Shown here piece after piece: positions 11,583 to 23,900 of a stretch of DNA of 64,000 nt; position 1 is the first letter of the stretch; each line of letters opens with the position of its first letter. Origin of the DNA: Nymphaea colorata (Eukaryota > Streptophyta > Magnoliopsida > Nymphaeales > Nymphaeaceae); NCBI RefSeq assembly GCF_008831285.2, contig NC_045146.1:14935149-14999148 (forward strand). The letters are read 5' to 3'. The position numbers and the translations under genes were made by a program. The notes below the pieces were generated by a model. The model was not told the DNA's origin, made no database searches, and saw only the letters and a program-made list of their open reading frames with translations.

Positions 11583-14500
11583 ACCATGGCAGATCATAAG
11601 ATCTACCAAATCATATTGTTAAACTACGCCCGCTACATTTCTACTATCGATCGGGTGATAAGCGGCTAATGGGATTTAGAGGAGTTTAACAATGTGATCT
11701 GGTAGATGAGTAGCTCTTTACTTTGGCTCTTTGAAAGATCACACGAAGACTAGCTCTGCATCAAGGTGTCTGGTTGTTCTCAAAATAAAATCATTTTACT
11801 AATTGCCTTGTTGTAATTTGTTCTTCTATGACTTGGGTGTAAGCTCAGAACTGGTTGTATATAATTAGATATCATGTTAATTTCAACAATTAGCTGCTTT
11901 CAGTTATAATAATCTTGTGCAGCTTCCCTTCCTGCTATCTTGTCCCTGCTTAAGATTCTTCGCTTTCTATTTTTCTGGTTCACACAAACGTATGCTCTCT
12001 CCGTAACAAAGACTTCTTACGGCAACTTACAATCGTCATATGTAAAGAGTTTCATGACCCCAGGTAAAAATGGCAAGCTACAAGTTAATCAATTCAGCAG
12101 CTGATTCTTAACATAATTCCTAAATCTCAGCAATGCTGGAAGGAATCGTAAAGCAGTGAAATTATCCGGTGTTTGTTTTCTACATAGGCAAGTTTGCCTT
12201 TAGTATGTCTTCCACTAGATTAAAAACATGCTGAATGCTGGTCTCTTGACCATGCTCTACTAAGAGCCTCGACTTTAACTACTCTAACCTGATGGGAATG
12301 GATCTCTTGTTGGATTTTCTTTCTTGATGGTGCTCAATAATGCACACTTGCTGCTGCTCCAATTGTTCTTTATCCCATAAGCTCTTCACTTATGCGCGTA
12401 TTCTGTTCCATGAATTCAATTACCTCAGATCTGAATTTGGGACGAGATCCTCAGTTTCCTGGTCTGCTTTCCATATGCCGTCTTCCTTGAGCTATAGCTA
12501 CTGGTTGGGGACTCACCAATGAAGGGATACGCCCGTTAAGTGACTCCTTTCTTTAGCTTTTAAATGACCAACCATGCATTAGTTATAGTCGACCTTCAAG
12601 TCAAGCTGATACAAGAACTGCAAGAGTTGGATTAGATTTGCTTAATTTGATGCAGACTGATCTTGTTCCGCTTAATTTCATGGATGTAAGTGGCTTATTA
12701 TGCTATGCCTCTGCGGTAGCTCCACAGATAAGAAAAAAAATTTCTTGCATCTTCTGTTTGTTGTTGGAGAAATGTCCTCCTCGATCCCCGTGCACCACCA
12801 TCTGGAATTGAACATGATTACCCCTGATATCCAACTTGTATCTGGTCCACTGCTGCCACGAAAATCCTGCTCATATTGCTTGTATATATGTGTATATCAC
12901 ACACATGCATGCAGCAGCCATAAGCATAGAGCAATATGGGAATTCATGGAACGCGAAGATTAATTAGCTATGAGGGTTTAGACTTGCGGAAACATGGACA
13001 TCCCATTGTCTGGTCTTTCGCAATTTGAATTAAAACTCTTTCGTGTCTTGTTTACTCCTTGTGACCACGCAGGGAACTAACATCTACTGGATAGGGAACT
13101 TCAAGTTTAGGACTGGTTTTGTAAGTACTGGAAAATGAATATAATGTTCTGATCTGTTCTTCTTCTCCAAATTCTGCCATGTATATTCTTTTGGATTCAA
13201 ACATGAAAATTAGTTTAAACACACGGAGGTTTGGAACCTTTGGAGGAAACTTCTTGTTATCCTGGCGATACATGAATCAGCATCAGTAAGGCAAGGCTCT
13301 CTAATGATTCTTCTTACCCTTCAACTAGTTTTAATTTCATTGTTTCTTCCTTTTGACATTTCTTTTTCGCTTTTCCGTGCCTCCTTGGGCTTGAGAATGA
13401 AAGAGAACTATAACCAATTTGTTGTATATAATTAGTGTGCATGCACATGACCTAGCTTAATGCTTTTCCTAGGAATATTTGAACTCTTCACTTGTTTTAT
13501 TTATCTGGGCATCTCATCTCATGCTCTAATGCAGTCTTACTGCATGCATTTGGGCTCGCCATGAGCTGTGTTTATAAGAATGTTACACTCAAGAACACTG
13601 CAGAAGTGGTGTGATCTGGTCGCACTTGGTTTAGCCCAGTTGGGTAATAGAACAGGATGGGTGGTTTATCCTTCTACCTTGAAGAGGAAGAGAAATTGGT
13701 CATTGCTTATAATAGGGCTTGTTTCTCCATGTTTTCTTTGATTGAATCAACTTGTTGATTCTATAAATTCATGAAAAAAGTGCATGTACAGCTACTTTGT
13801 AGCATGTTCGATTAGACATGCATCCTTCTTTGGTCTTGGGATTCATTTGAGTTTCATATATGAACCTACAGGTCGTTTTGGAAAGTTTATTTTTAGGGTT
13901 ACAAGATTGTTATTTTAATATACTTGGAACTTGAGAACTCAAGAAGTAAACCTACGAAGTTGATCTAGAGTCTACGAGAAACATCCTGGGGATATATTCA
14001 TATCTTAGCGAGTATGCATGCTTAGCAGAAGAATACATAAAGAAGAAAGATGAAACTCGGTTTCTCAAATCGTTTTTGCTGCTTGACATATGCCGTCACG
14101 GGCTCACTTTCTTCGGCTCGTGCCGCCCGGCGATAGACAGATTCAGACTCAGGGAAACATATAGTCTTATGTAATAACTAGTTTCTTTTCGAGTTTGTGA
14201 CCACGCAGGATGAAGTTATATACTTGGATGAGAGAACTCGGAAAATCTAGTGAAATAGTTTTATTGGAATCGAATCAGGCTACAAAAAGTTATGGGCCCT
14301 GACAGATGACTGCTTAGTTTCAGTTTAGGTTGGGAAGCCAGAAATCTTCTACTTTGACGTGGATGTTGAATTTGAAGCCATCACTGGTTCTGATGGGCCA
14401 TTGTGGGGATGTAAACTAATCAGATGTACTCATTATGTTATTATGTTCTTACCACATGTTCATAAACTCGGATTTGAATTTAAATACAAATGAGCAAAAA

Positions 14501-14716
14501 ATGTATATTATATCTGAATTTGATGTGAATCTTATGTTTAAATTAATATCCGAATCTTAATCCGGCTTTCGAACTTATACAATTTTCAAAATGTATGGAT
14601 TAGGATATTTATTTAAAACTCTGTCCGACACAAATGTAAGTCCGTTCAGATATTTACTTGTATCCAAATGCTCTTAGATTTAGAGTGCTTCTTTTTATTT
14701 CACTAAAAGCCTAATG
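11583..14716. other. Intergenic spacer between P450 copies B and C
   Basis: Collinear with the first spacer but shorter. It contains the broken relative of the 6697-7017 ORF (about 13912-14055 and 14327-14412) and an AT-rich dispersed repeat (about 14405-14690). No intact gene is seen. Confidence 0.6.
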
Positions 14717-14769
14717 CCTTTTCCTAAATTATGCTTTCATTTCCAGCGCGTGGCGGCTAACTTCCGCTG

Positions 14770-14770
14770 C

Positions 14771-14838
<68 letters not shown>

Positions 14839-14871
14839 TATATATATATATATATAATATATATATATAAT
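14770..14871 (+). repeat. CT and TA microsatellites in the core promoter of P450 copy C
   Basis: About 60 bp of (CT)n followed by about 34 bp of (TA)n, ending about 40 bp before the ATG at 14910. Copy B has no CT tract at this place. Both tracts occupy the expected TATA and initiator region. Confidence 0.85.
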
Positions 14872-14909
14872 CGATCAGTTTCCCCGTTGATTCATAGTCA
14901 ACGACCGTC

Positions 14910-17900
14910 ATGGCCTTCCCTGCTCTTCTGCTTCTCGCCTCCCTCTTAATCCTAGCAACGATCGTCTGCCGATGGGTCTACCTCTTCCTGTGGATTCCGT
15001 TCAACATCTGGCTCCATTTCCGGCAGCAAGGGATCTCGGGCCCCCCGTTCATGCTTCCTTTCGGAAACGCGCGAGAGATCGTTCGGTTCATGAAGGAGGC
15101 GCAGGCGAAGCCGTTGCCGGCTTTTCACCACGACTTCGTGGGCAGGGTGCTTCCCCACTACATCCACTGGACGTCCCTGTACGGCAAATGCTGCCTCTTC
15201 TGGTTCGGCACCCAGCCGAGGCTGGCCATCGCTGAGCCGGAACTCATCAAGGAGGTTCTCCTCAACCCCAAGGGAGCGTTCGACATGTTCGAGTTAACAC
15301 CGCTCGCCCGGCACCTCATCGGCGACGGCCTCATCGTCCTCCGCGGCAAGAAGTGGCTCCGCCACAAGCGGATCATCCATCCCGCCTTCCACGCCGATCA
15401 CATCAAGGCAAGCATACACACACACACTCTCTCTCTCTCGCGTTAGATCTTTTGATTTCCTGAAAGTTGTTGAGTTCTGGTAAGAGAGGAGGTGCCAAGT
15501 TCATGAACATGGGCGCTCTTCATCTGCGGCTGGCTCTAGAGTTGAGCGGAGGAAACCTGCCGCATTTTTTTTTTAGTATATAAGAGCGGTTTAGAACGGA
15601 TTAATTAACTATGCACGATGTCGATGTACACGAATCAGATTTTTTTTTGTTTGTCACGTTTGGTATTTTTTGTAATTTTTTTTGGCCTATATTTCTAATA
15701 ATTTGAAAAGATAGACGGCTTTTTACATTTTTCAATAAAAGCAAGATTTTTAATAAAAAGGGTGTTTCATCCCGGGTAAGGTAACCGATTTCTGGTAGAA
15801 GAAGAAGAAGCTTAACTTATGTTACTCTAAGGAAAAATATGTTAGCTAAAAGCATGAAAATGGAATTTAGTGGTAGATCATACTATTCAATAGATTTCAA
15901 TTATGTCTTTTCGTTTTTCACGTTAGCTTGTGGTTTTTTTCCTTAAATCATAACAAAGTAGGCCTCAATAAAAATTTCCTAATTATTTTCTTGTTATGTG
16001 CTGGTTAATCTTAAACAGAGCCCAGTGACTTGGAACCAAATGTGCGAGGGGGCAGCCTGCACAACCAAAAGGGCTGTGCATGGCGCTCTTTAGGATACAA
16101 CAACCTTCCTTTTGGCTCATTTTTATATGGACCTTTAACCTACGTTGTCTATATAACCATGACTGGTGGAGTTTATGCCAAATATTTTAAGAGGTTTTAG
16201 GTCCCACAATTTAATGTGTAGTGTCCTATCCCATCACCACATGTGGGCGGTTCATATCAGCTTTCGTATGGAATAGTTTGTATGTACGAAGAAGACAAAC
16301 AAAGAAATATGGACCTTTGTTTGATAGATTTTGAGGGGCTTAGAGTAATTGGTTGGAATGGAGAAGAAGTGAAATGCTAGTTGTTAGCTTAATTTATAAA
16401 CACTACTATTTTTAAAGTTTAAAGTGAGCGACAATAGTTACTTCAGCCAAGTTCTAAAGCAGTTCTCAACCCGAGAAGCAAATGAAAAAAAAAAAAAAAA
16501 GAATTACCAACTAGCAATTACAACTTTCTTGAATTTTAAAAAGGAAAACCTCAATAAAAGAATCTGTTTATGATAATCTTGTCTTGGTGCCCTTCATCAT
16601 TTTCCAATTAAACAAATAAAAGCAAGTGGATCCATTGAGCAAAAGAACTACACTGGATCCAACCTAATCTGTTTATAATAATCTTCTCAGGTCGCCTTCC
16701 TACATTTTCCAATTAAACAAACTCAGTAGGTTCACATCCCCGTGTTTTCTCCACAAAAATCACTAGAAAAGAAGATGGGTCGGTTGTCGGTGCACCCATT
16801 GGATCCGTGCTCTTACAGGCACCGCCACCTTCAAAAACTTTAAAAAATGAACCTCATGCGTTGTCAAGGTTGGTGTTTTCAACCATTCACACTGCATTTT
16901 CATTATTCATCACACATACATTGGGCCATATAAAACTGCTTTTTTAGTTACCGACTCTAGGGCTGCACACGAGCCGAGTTGACATCGAGCTTGCCCAGCT
17001 CGAGCTCGATTCGGCTCACAGAGCTCGAGCTTGAACTCGAGTCGAGCTCCCTGACACAAGCTCGAGCTCGACTCGATTATATAGAGTCGAGCTCGAACTC
17101 GACTCCCTTAACTCGATTAACTCGTTTATCAGTCTTCTTTCTTTAAACATGTTTATGTCAACTCTTTAACTCATTTACGACACCCAAGCAAATTCTATGG
17201 TAAAGTAAAAAGGCAAAATACAGGAAAACAAAATCCACCATGAAAAACAACTATGTGCCCAAGCACCAATTCAAACTCAACCAAGAAGATGTTTCTCAAA
17301 CAAAATGAAATTTAAGGAAGAGATTGGTTACTGCTCAATGCCATCGGCTTCCTCTTCAAACCTCTCTGGAACCTACACATTCGTCAAAAAGATGGAAAAC
17401 CATATAAAAGAGAGAGAGATAGAGGAGGATGGAAAACAGAGTGCGAGAGATACACACCGTCTTCGAGCCAGGGCATGGAAGAGTTTGACGAGCTCCTTAG
17501 TGGGCATGTCAAGAAGGGCATCGAGATCAACTCCCCTGAAGGCTGAAACTGAACTTTTTGAATGTCCTCCTCTTCATCTGTCTGCCGGCGACCTCTGTCT
17601 CGACATCCACCTGCGAAAAAAGCCCTAAACGTGTATGGCGGAGATTCAAAAGAACGCTAGGGTTTCAGGGAAAGGCGAGAAGAGAGACTAACCAGTATAG
17701 TGGTCAGACTCTGCCGGATGCATGGTGGTGGTCATGGCGTGTGCGGCGGTGAGTCGGGTAGTAGAGAGGAGAGAGAGCGGCGGTGAGTTGGTGCGGCCGT
17801 GGTCGGTAGAAAGGTTTCTGTCAGCGAGGGCTTTTGCCTGAATCCCTCAGCGTTGAGAGACCCTCGATGAGGGTTATTTGAAACCCTCGTTCAAGAGGGT

Positions 17901-20900
17901 TTCTTTGGAATCCTCGTTGAGGGCTTCAGAGAGACCATCAACGAGGGTTGTCGAGGGTTTCTTTGAAACCCTTAGAGAGAGAGAGAGAGAGAAAAAGGGA
18001 CAAGTCGAAACGACAATGTTAAAAATGAAAACATAATAAACAAAAAAAGTTTAACCTAAATCGGTGAATAAGTGGCTTGGTGAACCGGTTCATGTAATTA
18101 AGCAAAACAATTTTCAATAATTGAGCCGAGTCGAGCATAAACGAGTCGAGTTCCTACAACTCGAACTCAACTTGTTTAATGTTTCGAGTATATGTTTAAA
18201 CTCAAGCTCGACTTGTTTATGCTCGACTCATGGGCACAACTCATAGGTAACAGAGAACATAACTTCACCATGCGATCCAACTGATCGAGGGTAACCTGCA
18301 GTGAAGCCTCCCGAGATATCCCAAATCGCCGCTGCAGCGGCAGGGTCCAACCACTGGTGTTACCCGAAGTGGTAGGATGACCCCTCTAGACGCCCGGGTT
18401 GAGGGACCAGGAGACGCCTCGCTCTCCAACAAAAACAGAACATAATCCCAGGCCCTTGTGCTGCCTAATACCCTGTGGGCCCTCCAGTGCAGACAGATGA
18501 GTGTGTGACAAAAGTGAGCTCACGCGCACCACTACCTCCCGGGACGAAACCAAATACTGGGCCAAAACACAAGCTCGCACTCGCATATACCAATGCATAC
18601 ACAGTCCACGTTTTGCTTACGAAATTCGAATGTGAGAGTTTATCATCACTAGACATCGTGTATTACCTCTCATAGAAACCACCCCCAGGCTCAGTTTCCC
18701 AAACATAAACAATAAGTTTTTTTCTAACTTAATTTAATGACAACAAAGTAAAGTCGAATAGACATGCATCAATACAAAGTATATCACGTTTAAAAATCTT
18801 AAATAATAATATTGTGATCATCATATAGAAACAAGAGATTTTAGAACCCTTTTTTTGAAATTTTAAAAAAATTACAACTGTTCGTTTTCCACCGAAATTA
18901 CAAAGAAATTGATGAAAACCTCCTTTTTGCCATTTTTAAGAACTCGAAGGGTAATTTTGTATGAAATTTCTGGTTACTTTCCAAGCCTTTTTTTGAAGAA
19001 GTTTTTAGCAAAAATGTTGCGGCATGAATTTCTAAAAGTTATAACAGCTTTTCTAATAAATTTGCCAATATTGTGGACTAATTTTCAAATTTGTAGAATT
19101 TGGTATAAAATGGGTCGAACCCTAACCCTCTTTTCATTTCTTGCTGGCCTTTCTCTCTCCTCACTGGAGCACCTCCCTCTTCTTCTTATTCGTCTGGCGC
19201 TGGAGCCTCTATCGGTCTCCAAAGAAAACGAAACCAAAGAGGGGGAGAGAGCTCTGTCTTCCTCCCACGAGACCCTGAGTTTGGGTTTTCTGGTGTTGCG
19301 CCGACCGACTGACTCACGCCCTCAGCCGCCGCTGCCGTCGCTTCCTTCTCTACTCTCGTTTTTCAGCTCTGCCACCGTGGGGAGACAACCTCTCAAACCC
19401 GGAGCTTCAATGGCATCCTTCTCTGTCTCCATCTCGCTGCTATAGGGAGGAACCGGCTGACGAAGATGCGCGACAGGAGGAAATCTGTACACTCAAGGTC
19501 GCATTCTTCCCTTACCTAAGTCGCCTCCCTGCTACCCACACGAGGAAGACGACTGGTTTCCAGTCGAGCGGGCGATTGCCTCTACTCGTTGGTAAAACCT
19601 ATTGTATTTCTTTCCTTTCCTCATTTTTGTGTGTTGGTTTTACCCTTGCTGTATGTCGAGCAGAGCAGGCCTTGCCTTTTGTCGATGTCATTCTGGACTA
19701 CTCTCTTCTTCTTCTTTTTTTCTATCTCAGATATGCATGCTCTGTTTTGTGGTTGATTGTAGTTCTAGTTTCTCACAGATGAAAATACATAGTATAAGAC
19801 AGCAAACCGAGAGTTTCAAAGTTCAATCGATACTAACATGCCTTACACCTAGGCCTGGGCATCAGGCCGGGCCGGTACGGGCCGGGTTTGGGTCGAACAT
19901 TTTTCTTATCGGGCTCAAATTGAGTGAGCCCAGCCCGGCCCGATGGCCCGTTAGGTCAATCGATGTATCGATCGACATTTGACTCATTCCTTTCCTGATT
20001 TCCTTCCTTCGCCGCGCCCTCCCTCCCCTTTCGCATTGAGGCAGTCAGCAGAGCAGATAAGTAAGCTTGTGGGACCATCGAAGGAAGCTTGTGGCATGGC
20101 CAGAGATGGAAGAAGGATAGTGGTTGGAGAGCTAGGGTTTTCAATTTGTTGTGCACCCATTTGCTGGAAATTAAGGATTTGATGGTGAGGAGGGAAGAGA
20201 GGGACAGGGACAGGGACAGGGTTAGTGATGGTAGTGGTGGTAGAAGACAGCGGGGGTTTGAATCCAAGGAGAGGGAGAGTCTATGGGATCAGCGGGCGGT
20301 GGAGAGGGAGTTGAGGGTGGAGAGGGAATTGGAGGAGGAGAGACAGAGGAGGATGAGGATGGAGGAGAAAAGGGAAAGAGAGGAGATGGAGTGGAGGGAA
20401 AGGATGGTGAGCTTGCAGATGGAGCATGAGAAGCAAATGATGCATATGCATGGTGACGCTTGCCAGAACCAGATGCAGATTTTGGAGGTCTTGGTGAGAT
20501 TGATGTATCAGCCAATGTTGTAAAACGCGTATCGTAAGGTGTATCAGCCGGGCTTTGAGATACGCCGTATCGTAATATATCGTAACCGTATCATAAATTT
20601 TTTTAAAATAATAATAATAAATCAGAAAAAATTTAAAAAAAAATCGGACAGTTCATAAAAAAAATCTGAAAAAATTAAAAATAATAAATTCTTCATAGAA
20701 AACATGTTTTAGATAATGATAGACTTATTATTGATAAATGCTATAAACTTACGCGTTCATGGTTCATCATTCATACTTCATAGACTAATAGACATCAAAA
20801 TTCATAACAATATCGTTCAATTTCAATCAACAAAGCATAAGTCATAAAGTGATAAAACATTCAAGTGTTCAACAACTATAGATTCATAACTCTTAAGTAG

Positions 20901-23900
20901 TTCAATACATATAATGATTCATCATTCATAATCTTCATCATCTTCATCTTCTTCTTCATCTTCATCGTCAAGAATTGGAAGATCCTCACTAACATATTTA
21001 GCACCAGCAGACTCTCCTTCATCAACAAAGCCTTTTGTTGCTCCAGCTTCAAGGTTGAAGCATTCAAGATCTTCATCATCAAATATTGTAGCCGGTTCTT
21101 CCTCAATCCATGGCTCCAAATCGTCAAAGTTTTCCAAGCTGATAGGATCGAACTGAGATGTGTGCTTCCTTGTTGATGTTTTTTGTAATTCTCTACATTA
21201 CATAAGAGAAAACTTGTTAATATATAATTTCATATAAATATATTGTACAAAAAATGTAAACATTAAGCTATATTACCTTTGTTTCAATCTCGTATTATAT
21301 CGAACAAAGACAAGGTCATTCAACTTTTTATGTTCGAGCCTATTCCTTTTTTTGCTATGGATATGTTGGAACACAGTCCAGTTCCTTTCGCATCCACTAG
21401 CACTGCATGTCTGGCTGAGGACTTTGATTGCAAAACGTGCTAGGTTTGGATAATCAAACTCATACCTATTCCACCACAAATCTGAACAAAAATATAACGT
21501 TATAACAAATCAATATGAAAGTTCTAAAAGAATCAAATGTAACAAATGCAAAGTAAATTAAACATTTCTATGTATTTACCTGGACGCATGGTTGTCTTGG
21601 ATCGAACGGTAGCAAGTTGTCCCATGCCCTGATAACAAGTATCATATAGATCCAACCCATTGCTGACGACGTCTTGTTCTCTAGAATCTGCCACTAACAC
21701 GTTAATACAATCCAACAAACCACTTAAGACTTTTCTGTCTTTCTTATATGTAGGAGAAAATCTAATTACAGGATTTAGATAGTAAGTTGTTGCATGATGA
21801 GGTTGATGAAGCTGTCCAGTTCACCTTTTATCTATCATCTTCCATATGGGCATATATTACTTTTTCTTTCCTTTTAAGTTGTCTTGAATTGCCTCTTTTG
21901 CTTTATCCATGGCCTCGTATAAGTACCCTATGGAAGGTCTATCATCGTTGTCAGCTAACCTGAGGACTTTCACTAATGGAACACAAACTTTCAATAGCTT
22001 CACACATGATTCCCAAAATTCGTTATTAAATATGATATCCACAACTAAAGAAGCATTTTTTTTATGACCATGTGGATATGCAGCACATTCTTCACTAGCG
22101 AACATCTGCCTCAAAGGAGTTCTTTGTTTCAGCACACTCTGCAAAGTCTATACATTTGTGGCAAATCTAGTTTGTGCAGGTCGTATCAATTCAACTTCTT
22201 TTGTAAAATTTCTCATCAAACTCAATACATATGCATGATTATAGATAAATTTTGTTACCTCTTAACATTGGTCATTGGCTGATTTCATATCATGCATCTC
22301 ATTAAGATCTTGAAGAATAAGATTAACACAATGAGTGACACATGGACTCCAAAAGAATGTTTCATACTTTTAAAATAACAAATCTCCTGTAGCTCTATAA
22401 TTTGCTGCATTATCTGTAATAAACTGTACAATGTTTGCAGGTCCAACTTCTTGTATGACATTATCAAAATCATTGAACAAAATCTCAGCAGTCTTAAGAA
22501 CATCAAACAAGTCAAGAGATTTCAAGAACATTGTACCTTTAGGGCAATAAATAAAAAAATTTACAAGTGTTCTTGACCTTGTATCAGTCCATCCATCAGT
22601 CCATCCATCTTGAAGAATTTTACCCCTCAAATGATGATATGATGACATTTTGAATTCAGGGCCTATAAAAGCAATTGCATCTGTCATGGCTTGGAATTGA
22701 AAAGAATTAGCTGCATTAAATACAATGCATGCATCAAACCATTTTCCTACCATCTTTTGTGCTTGATATAGCATATCTTTAGATGTCATAGCAACACGAA
22801 TCTGCGGCTGACCACCTGGGCTAGTATATGAAGGGAAAAAGCTCTTAATAGAGCCAACACTAGACCTGCCAGTAGGAACTCTACCACTATGTGGTCGCAT
22901 ACCACGCCTGACCCTATCTGTTGTGCCTCGTCTCTTCCTTCCCGTTACGCCAGATCGACCTCCTTCATACATAATCCATTTTCCTCTACGATCTCTACCT
23001 CTTGAGGTCTCCAAATCTGTCCTTAGAATGCTATCATCTTCATCATCACATTCATAAGCTTCCTCCTCTTCTTCTTCATCTTCCAAAGGCTCATTATAGC
23101 CTACATCTGCCTCTTCAATTTCTTTTTGTATCCTCTTTTGATGTAAAACATGAAGCATATCTAAACATTGCTGACGCACATATAAAGGCAAAGGTTTGTT
23201 TGGTCCTCCAACACAAGGAGACTTGGAGGTCCTTGCCAAATGGTGTTTCATTCTACTAATCCCCCCTGAAAATGTATTCCCACATAAGCTACATTTGAGT
23301 TTCAAGCGGTTATTCTCCTTCAATCCATATCTTCAAAAAAAAAAAAAACGAAATACTATGATAAACTTAATGAAAAACACTCAAAATCTTTTAATCTACG
23401 ATTATACGATAAAAAATTATGAATACATGGTAAAAACATGAGATTTCATACCTTACGAAGAAGAAATGAAAAAAACCTCTTTCCTCCCAACGAAAATCAA
23501 CCACCCACGCACAAATCGATCACTTAATCTTCGATTTCACAGTGAAAATTGATGGTGAAAATGGACGATCGCCCTCCCTGACGGCAGTATCCGAGCTTGA
23601 GAAATGAAGAACGGAGGTTTTTCTAAAAGAAGCCGAATAAGTAGGCCTCGGGCCCTTTTTTGCGAAATCAGCTTGTATCGTACGATACGAGGTGTATCGC
23701 CCCGTATCGTACGATACGGGTCTTGTATCGCACGATACGTGCGATACAGGAACGATACACCCCCTATTTACGATACGGGGGGTGTATCGTACCGTTTTTT
23801 TAAAACGATACGGTACGTACAACACTGGTATCAGCTATTCGGATCAGGAGGTGATGGTCTAGGTGGCCTCAATCTGATGCCTTCACAGGTGTTGCAGGCA

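Larger units (their letters stand above)
16958..18244. mobile_element. hAT-like element carrying an RPS15 gene fragment (boundaries approximate)
   Basis: The left end starts TAGGGCTGCACAC and continues in GAGCTCGAGCTT-type sequence. The right end (18120-18244) reads AACGAGTCGAG and onward. Both subterminal regions match the 313-bp MITE at 43433-43745, whose ends and 8-bp target duplication are clear. I could not find a clean target duplication here, so the exact ends are uncertain. The interior (about 17140-18060) is unrelated to the small MITE and includes a ribosomal protein gene fragment. Confidence 0.5.

Noticed and set aside
18909-19445. 178-codon ORF in the copy C intron
   Set aside because: Runs through a TATA/telo-box promoter-like patch; low-complexity translation without a domain.
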